A stretch of 64,000 nt of DNA, taken from the NCBI GenBank assembly GCA_002724635.1, contig PBPM01000031.1:109621-173620 (forward strand), in the 5' to 3' direction. This DNA is from Rhodospirillaceae bacterium (GTDB taxonomy: Bacteria > Pseudomonadota > Alphaproteobacteria > UBA6615). Below are positions 52,503 to 62,140 of the stretch, one piece after another. The notes under the pieces were generated by a model. That model was not told the origin of the DNA, ran no database searches, and was given only the letters and a program-made list of their open reading frames with translations. The position numbers and the translations under genes are program-made. Position 1 is the stretch's first letter. The number at the start of each line of letters is the position of its first letter.

Positions 52503-53741
52503 CTAGCCCTCACCATCCCCCGATAAATTCCCAACTTCGACCGAAGCCGCCGACGATGCGACGGATGAGGAGTCGGCTGGTTCACCGGGCGACGCCTTCG
52601 GGGGGGTGAATGTCTCCGGCCCACTGCCGGGCAGGGCCTCGACATAGAGTGAACGACTGGGAAAGGCGAAGCCGGAGCCCGCACCCTCGACGATCTCCTT
52701 AATCCGGTAGGCGAGCGTCTCCTTCACAGCTAGCCACTCACCCCAGTTCGTGGTGCGGGTAAAGCAGTAGACCATGATGTCTATACTGGAATCGTTGAAG
52801 CTATCGATACGCACGAATGTGGCCACATCCTTCGGGTCGGCGAAGGCCTCGTCGCCGAGGATGTGCGCCTCGATCCCGTCGCGGATCTTGCGAAGCTGCG
52901 CAGCGGTCGTGTCATAGAGCACGCCGATCTTTAAGTAGATGCGCCGGTGGGTCATCTCCGAGAAGTTAACCACCGCCTTGTCGGCTAGCGTAGCATTCGG
53001 CACCTGAACGACCGCCTTGTCGAACTGGCGTACCATGGTGGACCGGAAGCCGATAGTTTCGACGGTCCCCTCGACGACGCCATCCACCTTGATCCAGTCA
53101 CCCTGATGGAACCGCTTCTCGCCGAGGATCAGAACCCCAGAGAGCAGATTTTTGAAAAGGTCCTGAGCAGCCAGCGCACCGGCCAGCCCAAACAGGCCTA
53201 GCCCGGCGATCAGCGGACCGATCTCTATGCCCCAAAGTTCTAAGATCGCGGCAGCACCAATCAAGCCCAAGATAATCTTCAGGGCCTTGATGATCCATTG
53301 CACCATTGTCGGTGAGAGGATGTCGCGCAGATTGGCGAAAATTCGCCACAGGGGGTCGACGAGCGCAATCACGCCCCAGAACAGGGTGAAGACAATCAGC
53401 GACTCGGTCAGCCGCAGGGCGATGCGATCGAAGGTGCCGGTGAGATCGAAAAGCCGTGTCGCCACGAAAAAGGCAAGCACCACGGGGGCGAAGCGAAGCG
53501 GCTTCTCAAGTGCCTCCACCATGTAGTCGTCGATCTGGGTCCGGGTGCCCCGCACGAGGCGCTTGAGCCAGCCGATGAAGAATCGGGCGAACAGGCCGCG
53601 GGCGACGAGCAACAGCGCAAAGACGAGTACGGCGACCAGAATGCGTCCGAAACTCGTGCCGAACGCGGTCTCCTTCAGCACTTCCATGACGAGTGCCCAG
53701 AAGGCGACCAACAGGGCCCAGAACTCCGTCGGTAACTCCAT
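52503..53741 (-). CDS. MscS-family mechanosensitive channel
   Basis: The 412-residue membrane protein has about five hydrophobic helices followed by the MscS pore helix and beta domain. The conserved run is 'PLIAGLGLFGLAGALAAQDLFKN' (pore-lining helix, quoted in part), 'LILGEKRFHQGDWIKVDGV', 'GTVETIGFRSTMVRQFDKAVV' and 'PNATLADKAVVN'. It is longer than E. coli MscS (286 residues), with two to three extra N-terminal helices and a Ser/Pro-rich C-terminal tail. It opens under membrane tension to release solutes. It is convergent with recX, nine bases between stops. Confidence 0.92.
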   Translation of the reverse strand: MELPTEFWALLVAFWALVMEVLKETAFGTSFGRILVAVLVFALLLVARGLFARFFIGWLKRLVRGTRTQIDDYMVEALEKPLRFAPVVLAFFVATRLFDLTGTFDRIALRLTESLIVFTLFWGVIALVDPLWRIFANLRDILSPTMVQWIIKALKIILGLIGAAAILELWGIEIGPLIAGLGLFGLAGALAAQDLFKNLLSGVLILGEKRFHQGDWIKVDGVVEGTVETIGFRSTMVRQFDKAVVQVPNATLADKAVVNFSEMTHRRIYLKIGVLYDTTAAQLRKIRDGIEAHILGDEAFADPKDVATFVRIDSFNDSSIDIMVYCFTRTTNWGEWLAVKETLAYRIKEIVEGAGSGFAFPSRSLYVEALPGSGPETFTPPKASPGEPADSSSVASSAASVEVGNLSGDGEG

Positions 53742-53964
53742 TTTCCGATATCCGTGCTCGTTTAAGCGAACGAGCCGAATACGCTAAGGTTTGTCGGCGA
53801 AATGTCAATTCGGGGATTAGATGCACCGCAGAACCTCAGCCGGCCTCAGCAATGCACGCAGAAGATAATCCGGCGTTGCCCGGATTCCCGATCGCTGGCA
53901 ACAACCCGAAGGCTGACCCGCGTATACTGTAAAAAGTTTAATCTCGGCAATACGGATGCCCTCA

Positions 53965-55194
53965 CTACCCCGTCATCGGGTTCCGGCGTCGCAAGACCCA
54001 GACGGTGAGCAATGCGGCCGCCGCCATGTAGGCAACGCAGGCCGCAGAGACCTCGGCGATCGACACGCCGAGATCGAACGCTACCCCAAAGGTCGCCGGC
54101 GCAGCCGCCGCGGCGAGCACCATCGCAGCAACCGACATAGCGCGGATGCCTCCCAAGTTCCTGACCCCGTACAACTCGGCGAACATGGCCGATATGATCG
54201 GCTGTAACATGCCAATGCCGACGCCCAGCGCACCTAGCAGCACGTGGGGCATCATCGGATGTCCCGATGCGCCCAAAACAATAAAGCAGGCAATAAAGGG
54301 AATGGCGGAGACCGGGATCAGACGCACCGCCCCGCCGCGGTCGATCATCGGCCCGATCACCAGCGAGGTGAGCACCTTCATGACGGCCATCACGATCAGC
54401 CCCGTCGCGAGTAGCTCGATGGGCCAACCCCGCACCTCGGCGATGAAGGCCTGATGGAAAAGCAAGCCGGTCGCAACATAGGGATAGGCGAGCAGTAGCG
54501 CCATCGCACCCAGATAACGCGGATCGCGCAGTACCTCGAGGCGCGTCCAGTCGTGTCTCGCGCCGACCGTCGTCGATGCCTGCGACTGCCGCGCGAGATA
54601 ACCGCGGTGCCGGTCCTCGAAGCCCTTAAGGGCGAGCGGCACCAGCAACAACAACACTGCCGCCGTCACGAGTCCGGTCGCCAGCCAAACATCCCGCCAG
54701 CCGATCATCGCGATCAGCGCCACCGTGGTGATCGGCAGCACCGTCTCGCCGGCGGCCAGTCCCAGCCCTGAGAGACTCAGCGCCTTGCCTCGGTCGTGCG
54801 GGAAGTAGCGCGCCATGCTCGTCCCCATGATGTGAATTGTCATACCCTGACCGCACAGGCGGATGACGAACAGGGCCAGCGCGAACAGCCACAGCGTGTG
54901 GGCAAACGAGAGCGCCACCATCGCTCCCGTAAGTGCACCCAGCGTGGCCAGCGTGTAGCGACGCAGATCCACCCGGTCGATCAGTTTGCCGAGCCAGATT
55001 AGCGCCACGGCCGCGACGATGCTGACCGTCGAATAGACCGCGCCGAAAGTGCCATGGCCAAGCCCAAACTCGGCCCTGATCTCGGTGCCGTAGAGCGCAA
55101 CATAAAAGGTCTGGCCGTAGCTCGACAGCAGAGTCAGGAGGAACCCGAAGCCGATGAATCGAAGATTGGCGCGCAGAAAGGCGAGATAGGTCAT
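53965..55194 (-). CDS. MFS transporter
   Basis: The 409-residue protein has twelve predicted helices. The loop 2-3 motif is present as 'LGKLIDRVDLRRYTLATLGAL' (G-x-x-x-D-R type), and 'MFAELYGVRNLGGIRAMSVA' resembles oxalate/monocarboxylate-type MFS members. The ATG at 55194 ('MTYLAFLRANLRFIG') is placed just before the first helix. The track start at 55374 adds a basic 60-residue leader in a region divergent from the next gene. It may carry an organic acid; no partner indicates which. Confidence 0.87.
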   Translation of the reverse strand: MTYLAFLRANLRFIGFGFLLTLLSSYGQTFYVALYGTEIRAEFGLGHGTFGAVYSTVSIVAAVALIWLGKLIDRVDLRRYTLATLGALTGAMVALSFAHTLWLFALALFVIRLCGQGMTIHIMGTSMARYFPHDRGKALSLSGLGLAAGETVLPITTVALIAMIGWRDVWLATGLVTAAVLLLLVPLALKGFEDRHRGYLARQSQASTTVGARHDWTRLEVLRDPRYLGAMALLLAYPYVATGLLFHQAFIAEVRGWPIELLATGLIVMAVMKVLTSLVIGPMIDRGGAVRLIPVSAIPFIACFIVLGASGHPMMPHVLLGALGVGIGMLQPIISAMFAELYGVRNLGGIRAMSVAAMVLAAAAAPATFGVAFDLGVSIAEVSAACVAYMAAAALLTVWVLRRRNPMTG

Positions 55195-55336
55195 GGGTTG
55201 AGGTCGCAACGTATCATGCACGCGCCATAGCACGTACGCGCCGACGCGTCGCCTGCGCGGCGGATAATGATATAAAACGGACCGCGATAACCATCGGCGC
55301 ACACGCGTCGACCATGACAAGGGAAAGAATTCTGAC

Positions 55337-56224
55337 ATGTCCAAGCGAATCGGCCTGATCGGCCTCGGAATCATGGGGTCCGCTATCTCGGGTAATTTTC
55401 TGAATTCAGGCTACGCCGTGACCGGTTTCGATCTCGACACCGCGCGTTGCGACGAACTGTCCGGCAAGGGCGGGACGGCGGCCGGTTCGCCGGCCGAGGT
55501 CGTCGAGGCCTCCGACATCGTGATTACCTCCCTGCCCTCGACTGCCGCACTCGACGCGGTGTGCACCGATGAGAACGGGATCGCCACGGCGCGCAACACG
55601 AACGTCATCATAATGGAATGCTCGACCTTCCCGATCGAGGACAAGCAGCGCAACCACGACGCGCTGGCTGCGGCAGGAATCACCATGCTCGACGCGCCGC
55701 TATCGGGCACCGGGGCCCAAGCGCGCGAGAAGGACCTGGCAGTCTATCTCAGCGGCGACGAAGCCGCGGCCAACGCCTGCGCCGAGGTCATCGAGGGCTT
55801 CGCGCGCGCGCACTACTATGTCGGCCCATTCGGCAACGGAAGCCGCATGAAGTATGTAGCCAACCATCTGGTGGCGATCCACAACATTGCGGCCGCGGAA
55901 GCCATGGTCATGGGCATGAAGGGCGGTCTCGACGCCCAGGTAATCTATGACGTGATCAGCGACAGCGCCGGTACGTCGCGCATGTTTGAGGTGCGCGGCC
56001 CGATGATGGTAACCGACGATTACTCCGACGCGACGATGAAGATCTCGGTCTGGCAGAAGGACATGGCGGTCATCGGCGCGTTTGCGAAGAGCGTCGAATG
56101 CCCGACGCCGCTCTTCACCACCTGCTCCGACATCTATGTTGCCGGCATGGCCCAGGGCCGCGAGGACGAGGACACGGCCGCCGTCTGCGCCATTCTCGGC
56201 GAAGCAGCCCGACTCAAGCGCTAG
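55337..56224 (+). CDS. 3-hydroxyisobutyrate dehydrogenase family NAD(P)-dependent oxidoreductase
   Basis: The 295-residue beta-hydroxyacid dehydrogenase has the cofactor motif 'IGLIGLGIMGSAISGNFLNSG', the substrate motif 'MLDAPLSGTGAQAREKDLAVYLSG' (quoted in part), the catalytic Lys in 'GNGSRMKYVANHLVAIHN', and the C-terminal 'WQKDMAVIGAFAKSVECPTPL'. Family members act on 3-hydroxyisobutyrate, tartronate semialdehyde, 2-hydroxymethylglutarate and similar compounds. It is divergent from the MFS gene with a 142-bp shared upstream region. Confidence 0.9.
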   Translation: MSKRIGLIGLGIMGSAISGNFLNSGYAVTGFDLDTARCDELSGKGGTAAGSPAEVVEASDIVITSLPSTAALDAVCTDENGIATARNTNVIIMECSTFPIEDKQRNHDALAAAGITMLDAPLSGTGAQAREKDLAVYLSGDEAAANACAEVIEGFARAHYYVGPFGNGSRMKYVANHLVAIHNIAAAEAMVMGMKGGLDAQVIYDVISDSAGTSRMFEVRGPMMVTDDYSDATMKISVWQKDMAVIGAFAKSVECPTPLFTTCSDIYVAGMAQGREDEDTAAVCAILGEAARLKR

Positions 56225-56265
56225 CTCCCGCGATCGGGCCAGGCACACCACCTGGCCCGCACACG

Positions 56266-56775
56266 CTACATGGGCTCGATCACCCACTCGATGTGCAGAT
56301 CGACGCCCGCGTCCCGGATCAGGTTCGAGACCGGGCAGCGCTGCTCGACATTCGCCTTCAGCTTCTCGATCCGCTCGGCGCTCTCATTGCTGCGGAAGAT
56401 CTTCTTGACCGTGACCTTCTCGAAGTAAGGACGCACACCCTTCACGCCGCGCGCACCGCGCACGTCGATCTCAGCATCGCAGGAGTAACTCACATCGCCA
56501 TATTTGAACTTCATAATATGCGCAACCTGGTGAGTGATTGCCGCGTCACAGCCGCACAGGCCGCCCATGACGGATTCGACCGGCGTTGGTCCCTTATTGG
56601 TACCGCCACGCTCGGTCGGCTCGTCGATGACGAAGCCGGGCGTGTCGCGCACCGAGACGACGGTGCGTGCGCCGCCGGCTGGATTCTCGCAAACCACGTT
56701 GCGGTAACCGATCACCTTCTTCTTCGGATCGATCGACGGTTCGAGGAGATCACTGTCGCTCATCATGCTATCCAT
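56266..56775 (-). CDS. OsmC family protein
   Basis: The 169-residue protein has the OsmC/Ohr fold: 'FVIDEPTERGGTNKGPTPVE', the first redox Cys in 'VMGGLCGCDAAITHQVAHI', and the second Cys in 'ANVEQRCPVSNLIRDAGV'. Both cysteines are present, so a thiol peroxidase role is possible; the 'CPV' context is that of the YhfA-like branch. The start at 56775 ('MDSMMSDSDLL') is one of three close ATGs. It is divergent from the enoyl-CoA hydratase, starts 91 bp apart. Confidence 0.85.
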   Translation of the reverse strand: MDSMMSDSDLLEPSIDPKKKVIGYRNVVCENPAGGARTVVSVRDTPGFVIDEPTERGGTNKGPTPVESVMGGLCGCDAAITHQVAHIMKFKYGDVSYSCDAEIDVRGARGVKGVRPYFEKVTVKKIFRSNESAERIEKLKANVEQRCPVSNLIRDAGVDLHIEWVIEPM

Positions 56776-56866
56776 TCTGAAGTTCAGGCAGCGCCCGCCT
56801 TGTCCGAGCGCATGGCATAGTATTGTCTCAACATGCTCATACCATAAATGTCCGCGGGGGCGCCTC

Positions 56867-57661
56867 ATGACCTACTCCGAACTCAAGCTCGACGTGCACG
56901 ACAGCGTTGCCACCCTCACATTCAACCGGCCAGACTCCATGAACGCCCTAGGCGGGGCACTGCGCGACGAGTTCGCCGACGCCGTCGCCGAACTCTGCGG
57001 CCGGGCGGGCCAGGATATTTCGGCGGTCGTACTCACCGGTGCCGGTCGCGCCTTCTGCGCCGGCGGTGATCTACGCGCGTTGCAAGAGATGTCCGCGAAG
57101 GGCCCCGACGCCATGCGCGCGCGCATGCAGGAATCGCATGTCACGCTCGAACGTTGGCTCGACCTACCGGTGCCGACGGTCGCAGCGGTCAACGGGGCGG
57201 CCGCGGGTGCCGGCTTCTCCCTCGCCATCGCCAACGACTTTGTCTTCGCAGCCAGCGGCGCGCGTTTCATCATGTCCTTCGGGCGCATCGGGCTCGTGCC
57301 CGACTGGGGCGCGATGTACATCCTGCCCCGGCTGGTCGGCCTGCAACGCGCCAAAGAAATCGTGCTGACCGCGCGCGACGTCGGGGCCGAGGAAGCTCGC
57401 GAACTTGGCCTCGTGCTCGAAATCATCGACGGCGACCGGCTGTTGGGACACGCTCAGGTATTCGCGGCGAAGTTCGCCACCGCCTCGCCAACGGCGATAG
57501 GCGTCGCCAAGCGGGTGATGGGGTCCGCATTCGAGACCGAGCGCACGGCTGTGCTGGCGGCCGAGGCGGAAGCCCAGGCCGAGGCCAATGTCAGCGACTA
57601 TCATCGCGAGGCGGTCAAGCGCTTCCTCGCTAAGGAGCCGGCGTTGTTTCACTGGCAGTAG
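56867..57661 (+). CDS. Enoyl-CoA hydratase / isomerase family protein
   Basis: The 264-residue crotonase-fold protein has the oxyanion-hole motifs 'GAGRAFCAGGDLRALQ' and 'VNGAAAGAGFSLAIANDFVF'. The position of the second catalytic Glu, usual in hydratases, reads 'FGRIGLVPDWGAMYILPRLVG', with Asp in the place typical of PaaG-like isomerases. So isomerase activity is at least as likely as hydration. The ATG at 56867 ('MTYSELKLDVHD') fits the family start. It converges on the methyltransferase gene, stops three bases apart. Confidence 0.88.
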   Translation: MTYSELKLDVHDSVATLTFNRPDSMNALGGALRDEFADAVAELCGRAGQDISAVVLTGAGRAFCAGGDLRALQEMSAKGPDAMRARMQESHVTLERWLDLPVPTVAAVNGAAAGAGFSLAIANDFVFAASGARFIMSFGRIGLVPDWGAMYILPRLVGLQRAKEIVLTARDVGAEEARELGLVLEIIDGDRLLGHAQVFAAKFATASPTAIGVAKRVMGSAFETERTAVLAAEAEAQAEANVSDYHREAVKRFLAKEPALFHWQ

Positions 57662-57664
57662 GGG

Positions 57665-58276
57665 TCACGGCTTGCAAACGACAATGTGAAACACATGCCA
57701 GTGTTTAGCCTCGCCACGCGGGGTAACCGAGTCATCCTCTTCCTCGTCCAGCCCCTCGACCTCTAGGCCCGCCAGCAACGCCTCGACCTCGGCGCGAGTG
57801 TGGAAGGTCATGCCGTCGCGCCCGGCCCAGCTATCCCGATCGCCGTAGAGCTGTCCAGCGAAACGTCCGCCAGGTAGGAGCGAGGAACGGATTCGCTGCC
57901 AAACGCGCATGAAGGCATCGGGCGGACAGAGCGGCAGCGCGAAACTGCTGTTGACCAGGCTGCATTGCGGCCAACTCGCCTTCTCGAAGCGAGCGACCTT
58001 CCCCGAAAAATCAGCCTGCAACGGCAGGTCGGGGCGGGACCGGATGGCCGCGATGGCGGCCGGCTCGGCATCGATGGCGAGCACGCGCCAGCCGCGGCGT
58101 AGCATCTCTATGGCGTCACGCCCGCGGCCGGCACCGAGGTCGACCGCGAAACGCGTCAGGCCGTCCGGCGCAGCATCAAACCGATCGAGCGCAAACAGCA
58201 ATGTTTCGCGCGGCGGTCGATCGCCCGTCTTCGCGTAGTAGGCGGCCCAGTCACGATCTTTGGATTGCCCGTTCAA
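57665..58276 (-). CDS. SAM-dependent methyltransferase (TehB-like), last gene of the transhydroxylase-like operon
   Basis: The 203-residue class-I methyltransferase has motif I as 'RFAVDLGAGRGRDAIEMLRRG' and motif II as 'VLAIDAEPAAIAAIRSR'. 'LPLCPPDAFMRVWQRIRSSLLPGGRFAGQL' is the usual post-motif stretch (quoted in part). The C terminus 'KHWHVFHIVVCKP' resembles TehB-like methyltransferases. It starts with TTG at 58276, overlapping the iron-sulfur subunit stop by four bases (TTGA); no ATG is available near the N terminus. The tight coupling suggests a role in the same pathway, for example methylating a hydroxylated product, but this is inference. Confidence 0.82.
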   Translation of the reverse strand: MNGQSKDRDWAAYYAKTGDRPPRETLLFALDRFDAAPDGLTRFAVDLGAGRGRDAIEMLRRGWRVLAIDAEPAAIAAIRSRPDLPLQADFSGKVARFEKASWPQCSLVNSSFALPLCPPDAFMRVWQRIRSSLLPGGRFAGQLYGDRDSWAGRDGMTFHTRAEVEALLAGLEVEGLDEEEDDSVTPRGEAKHWHVFHIVVCKP

Positions 58277-59121
58277 CCGCCCAGCCTGATCTCGCCGAGA
58301 TTGACACTCTCGCCGAGGCTCACCTCGCGCCTTGCGCTATCGGTCGTCCCCGAGATCTCCACGACATAGGCTCCGCAGTCTGGGTCAAGACGGTCGAACT
58401 TGAAGTCGCCATATCCATCGGTCTCGGCCTCCGCCACGGCCTGTCCGTCCCGGAGCAGGCGCACCTTCGCCCCCTCGAGACAATCGACGACTCCATCCCG
58501 TTCGATAGAAACCGTGCCACCGATGAAGCATTGTGCGTAGCGCCACATATTCTTGTAATGCACCCGCGGTCGCGTGTTCAGATCGGGACGGAGCGGCTCG
58601 AGCGCCTCTTCCTCGGCGATCCGAGCCATCTCCGCATCGTCGACCTTGAACGATCGCAGCGCGCCCGTCGGGCAGACGTCTACGCAACGCGGCTCTGCCC
58701 AGCCCTCATCGATCAGATGCGCATCGAAGATCCAGTGCTGGGGTATCTCCAGCGCCTCGTTCCAGAAAACCGCACTGTAGGGGCACGCATCGACGATCTG
58801 GCGCTGCCCCTTCGACTTGTCGGGATCGATCACGACGATGCCGTCCGGTCGCTTCGTGATCGCGTCGTCCTTCGCGGCGGCCATGCAGGGCGCGTCGTCA
58901 CAATGCTGGCACATGGTCGGCAGGTAGGCGACGTCGGTCATGGTGCCCTGCCCGCGCTCGCGCCGCCTGATATCGATCCAGCGATGGCCGTGCTTGGGCA
59001 TCTCGGCCGCATAGCCGGGAAAGCTGTTGCCGACATGCTCGTCCTGCACCGCCAGCGTGCAGTTGTTGCAGTTCGTGCAGTTGGCGACGTCTACGATCAG
59101 GTTCCACTTGGCCTGGCTCAT
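58273..59121 (-). CDS. Transhydroxylase-like iron-sulfur subunit with C-terminal transthyretin-like domain
   Basis: The 282-residue protein matches the small subunit of pyrogallol-phloroglucinol transhydroxylase: ferredoxin domains (about 1-165), then a CarboxypepD_reg/transthyretin-like beta domain (about 200-282, '[20 protein letters not shown]', '[11 protein letters not shown]'). Nine ferredoxin-region Cys are present: C15, C18, C21, C71, C74, C79, C113, C146 and C150. Val25 replaces the fourth Cys of motif I, and Trp130/Asp133 replace the CxxC of motif III ('PQHWIFDAH'). These three belong to one cluster in 2[4Fe-4S]-type pairing, so two clusters are expected instead of three. The start at 59121 overlaps the large-subunit stop (ATGA). 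There is no Tat signal, so it is cytoplasmic. Confidence 0.88.
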   Translation of the reverse strand: MSQAKWNLIVDVANCTNCNNCTLAVQDEHVGNSFPGYAAEMPKHGHRWIDIRRRERGQGTMTDVAYLPTMCQHCDDAPCMAAAKDDAITKRPDGIVVIDPDKSKGQRQIVDACPYSAVFWNEALEIPQHWIFDAHLIDEGWAEPRCVDVCPTGALRSFKVDDAEMARIAEEEALEPLRPDLNTRPRVHYKNMWRYAQCFIGGTVSIERDGVVDCLEGAKVRLLRDGQAVAEAETDGYGDFKFDRLDPDCGAYVVEISGTTDSARREVSLGESVNLGEIRLGG

Positions 59122-62108
59122 GCTGTACCTCCTGCGCTGATTGGCTCGGCCCGTTGATATTCGACGACCCCGTCCCAAGGCGCGATCTCGACCATGGCCG
59201 TCGAGTTGGCCATAGAATGCGAGTTCTTTACCTGCGAACGTCGCGGCGACAACAGGTTCAGGCAGCCGCCGCGATCGACCGAGCGGCCGGGCTCACCCAT
59301 GGGCTCGTAGACGGCCGCCGATTCGTAGCCATGGGCCACGCCCGGCTGCAGCCGCTGGGTCAGGAGCGCTGCGCAGAGGACAGCGCCCCGGGCGTTGAAT
59401 ACCTTCACAAGGTCGCCCGTGGCGATGCCGCGCGCGGCGGCATCTTCCGGATTCAGCCGGACAACCCAGTAATAATGGCCATCAATCAGCATCCGGTGAT
59501 CGGGGATGTCGTTGAGGAAACTATCCTTGCCATCGCCGTGGCTGTGAAAGCTGTAGCGCGAATGCGGCGTCAGCAGCTGCAGCGGATAACGACTGTCATA
59601 ACCCTCCGCCCTCGGCCCCTCCCAGGCGGAGGTGTATTTGGAGACCGGCGAACGCTCCGGGTCATCCGGTGCGAACCGCTTCAGGCTCGAACTCTCGAAC
59701 TCGAACAGGCCGGACTGGGTCTGCAGACCCTCCAAGAACTGCTCGGTATAGTCGCCGGGAAGCGGCATCGCCTCGGGGATATTCTTTTTCTCGCCCTCGG
59801 CGAACCAGCGATACGCCGTCGGTGCGCGCAAATCGGGAGCCTCGGACGGCACCACGAAGTAGCCGCGTTCGATGAACTTCTTCCACGAGATGTGGCGCGG
59901 CAGGTCTGACGCATCGAACATGCGCTTCACCCAGTCGATGTCGCGCATGCCCTCCGAATAATAGGCACCGAGGCCCAGCCGGCAGGCGAGCCTGCAGAAG
60001 ATCTCGTAGTCAGACTTCGATTCCCCGACCGGCTCGATGCACTTGGCCTGAAAGGTGATGATCCGGTTGTTTATCTGGGAATGGAAATGCGCGCCATAGC
60101 CGCCCGCATTCGCCCACTCCCCGATATCGTAGCGCTCCATGCTGGTGCAGGCCGGCAGGATCACGTCGGCGAAGCGCGTGTCGCCCTCGTCCCAGATCGC
60201 CTGGCTGACCACGAACTCCAGGTTGGGCGATCGGTACATCTCGACATAGCGGTTGGAATCGCTGAGCGTGCCCAGGATCGCAGTGCCGTACCGATAGAGC
60301 ATCCGCACCGGCGCGTGGCCCTTCTTTGGATAGCTGATCGGCGTGAACTGCCCCTCCATGGACAGCGCGTCCCACAGGAAACCCTCTGCGTGGCCGTCGA
60401 TGATCGCGTCGGGCAGACGCAGGCGTGGAATCTTCTGGGTCGACGGGTTAATCGTCGGCAGTTGCGGCATGCGCTGGTAGAGTGCGCCGGCGAGCGCGGT
60501 GTTGTGGAGGTCGCCCGAGATACCACCCTCGGCGTAACCTGGAAAGTAGAAGCTGAAGTCGAGCGGGACGCCGAGCTGCAGATTGCTGACGTTGATGCCG
60601 GGCTTGCCCAGCCCCTGCATGCCCATCAGGCAGACGAGCATCCGGGTCCATTGGGTCCCGGTCGCGTTGCGTGCCGCACCGCCGAAGGCGTTGCCCATGC
60701 TGCCGGCCGCCAGATAGGTGCGTCTGGACCCCCATTTGCGTGCCAGCGCACGCACGTCCTTGGCGGGGACACCTGTCTCGGCCTCCTGCCATTCCGGGCT
60801 CTTCGCGATCCCGTCCTCGACCCCCATGATGTAGTCGCGCCAGGCCTCGAAGCCCTTGGTGCGGGTCGCCACATATTCCTTGTCGTAGAGGTCCTCGTCG
60901 ATCCAGACATGGGCGATGGCCAGCGCCAGCGCCGGCGAGGTGGTCGGCCGCGGCGAAATCCACTTGCCGCCGAGGAATTGTGCGGTGTCGTTGTAATAGG
61001 GATCAATGTGGACAATCTCGATGTCGATGTCGCGCAACCACTGGCGGCGGATGGTCCCCTCCTGTCCGCCATAGACACCGCTGGTCGCCTCGGGGTTGGA
61101 CGACCAGAAGACGATCATCTCAGCATTCTCGAGGCAGTCCTCGATGGTACCGAAGGGCTCTCCCCCGCCGACCCTGAGGCTGCCGCCCCAGTGATGCAGC
61201 GCTCCCCAGTACCAGCCCTCCCAGCTGTCGGGATTATGGTGTACCTCGGTGGTGCCGATAGCGTTCATGAAGCGCAGCTTGGCGCTAAGGTAGTAGCCGA
61301 TGTTGCCCCAGTTGTGATGCGAGCCGTTGCTCGACGCGATCGCACCGGTGCCATGCTCGCGCTTCATGCGCCTGATCTCGGCCGCGACGATGTCGAGCGC
61401 CTCGTCCCAGCTGATAGGCTCGTAGCCCGAGACGCCGCGATTCTGAATGTTCCGTTCGCCGTTCGGATCGAAGTCCACCCGCTTCATCGGCTGGCGCAGC
61501 CGGTTCGGCGCGTTGACCATCGCCTTCCAGTTGATGGCATGGGGCGAGAGCATACCCTTGCGCGGCGGGCTGAAATCGCGGCCCCGCGCCTTGATAGTCC
61601 AAGTATCCGGGTCTTCCGAATCGAATGTGATCGGGGTGGTACGCAGGATCTCGCCGTCGCGCACATAGACGAACAACGGGCCGCCATTGGTCATCGTGCA
61701 GAAACGCCTCGTGCCGTCCTTCATGCCGCGGCCGAATCGCCAGCCTGCGGACAGGGCCGACATGACCGTCTGGGCGAACCACAGCCCGTCCTCGTCCGGT
61801 CCTTCGAGGCGCACCAGGAAATTCTTGAGCGCATCGATCTGCTCGAGCTGGTTGATCGGCGGCATCAGGAGCCGCGCACCGATCACCGCCGTCTTGAACA
61901 CGAGCGACACGGCCGGCGCTTCGTGCAAGCCCGCCCCCGAACGCACCCGACCATTCTCGAAAATAATGTAGCGACCCGCCGAACCGTCCTCGCATCGGAT
62001 CTGAACGACGAGGTTACGCTCACGAAGGCGCGCGCGGAAGGCGGGATAAACCCATGCCGAGACCCGGAACATCCAGGCGAGGCCCCAAAGGATAAGCTTG
62101 AACTTCAT
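59118..62108 (-). CDS. Molybdopterin transhydroxylase-like large subunit fused to an N-terminal SCP2-like domain
   Basis: From the ATG at 62108 the protein has 996 residues. About 1-30 is a hydrophobic/basic helix, and 30-110 resembles an SCP2 sterol-carrier domain ('[16 protein letters not shown]', '[16 protein letters not shown]'). From about 137 it follows pyrogallol-phloroglucinol transhydroxylase closely: '[17 protein letters not shown]', '[11 protein letters not shown]', '[12 protein letters not shown]' and '[20 protein letters not shown]'. Residues known in the Pelobacter enzyme (His144, Asp174, Mo-ligand Ser175, Tyr404) correspond to His264, Asp294, Ser295 and Tyr525. No N-terminal Fe-S motif is present, as in that enzyme. 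The SCP2-like part is extra to it. An in-frame TTG lies four codons upstream. It overlaps the small-subunit gene. Confidence 0.88.
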   Translation of the reverse strand: MKFKLILWGLAWMFRVSAWVYPAFRARLRERNLVVQIRCEDGSAGRYIIFENGRVRSGAGLHEAPAVSLVFKTAVIGARLLMPPINQLEQIDALKNFLVRLEGPDEDGLWFAQTVMSALSAGWRFGRGMKDGTRRFCTMTNGGPLFVYVRDGEILRTTPITFDSEDPDTWTIKARGRDFSPPRKGMLSPHAINWKAMVNAPNRLRQPMKRVDFDPNGERNIQNRGVSGYEPISWDEALDIVAAEIRRMKREHGTGAIASSNGSHHNWGNIGYYLSAKLRFMNAIGTTEVHHNPDSWEGWYWGALHHWGGSLRVGGGEPFGTIEDCLENAEMIVFWSSNPEATSGVYGGQEGTIRRQWLRDIDIEIVHIDPYYNDTAQFLGGKWISPRPTTSPALALAIAHVWIDEDLYDKEYVATRTKGFEAWRDYIMGVEDGIAKSPEWQEAETGVPAKDVRALARKWGSRRTYLAAGSMGNAFGGAARNATGTQWTRMLVCLMGMQGLGKPGINVSNLQLGVPLDFSFYFPGYAEGGISGDLHNTALAGALYQRMPQLPTINPSTQKIPRLRLPDAIIDGHAEGFLWDALSMEGQFTPISYPKKGHAPVRMLYRYGTAILGTLSDSNRYVEMYRSPNLEFVVSQAIWDEGDTRFADVILPACTSMERYDIGEWANAGGYGAHFHSQINNRIITFQAKCIEPVGESKSDYEIFCRLACRLGLGAYYSEGMRDIDWVKRMFDASDLPRHISWKKFIERGYFVVPSEAPDLRAPTAYRWFAEGEKKNIPEAMPLPGDYTEQFLEGLQTQSGLFEFESSSLKRFAPDDPERSPVSKYTSAWEGPRAEGYDSRYPLQLLTPHSRYSFHSHGDGKDSFLNDIPDHRMLIDGHYYWVVRLNPEDAAARGIATGDLVKVFNARGAVLCAALLTQRLQPGVAHGYESAAVYEPMGEPGRSVDRGGCLNLLSPRRSQVKNSHSMANSTAMVEIAPWDGVVEYQRAEPISAGGTA

Positions 62109-62140
62109 GTGCCTTTCCAAACGATTGCAGGCGGCTCTCC

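Noticed and set aside
59118-62108. Assignment as acetylene hydratase or DMSO reductase
   Set aside because: No N-terminal Fe-S cysteines, conserved transhydroxylase active-site residues and a transthyretin-like small-subunit domain all favour the transhydroxylase family.
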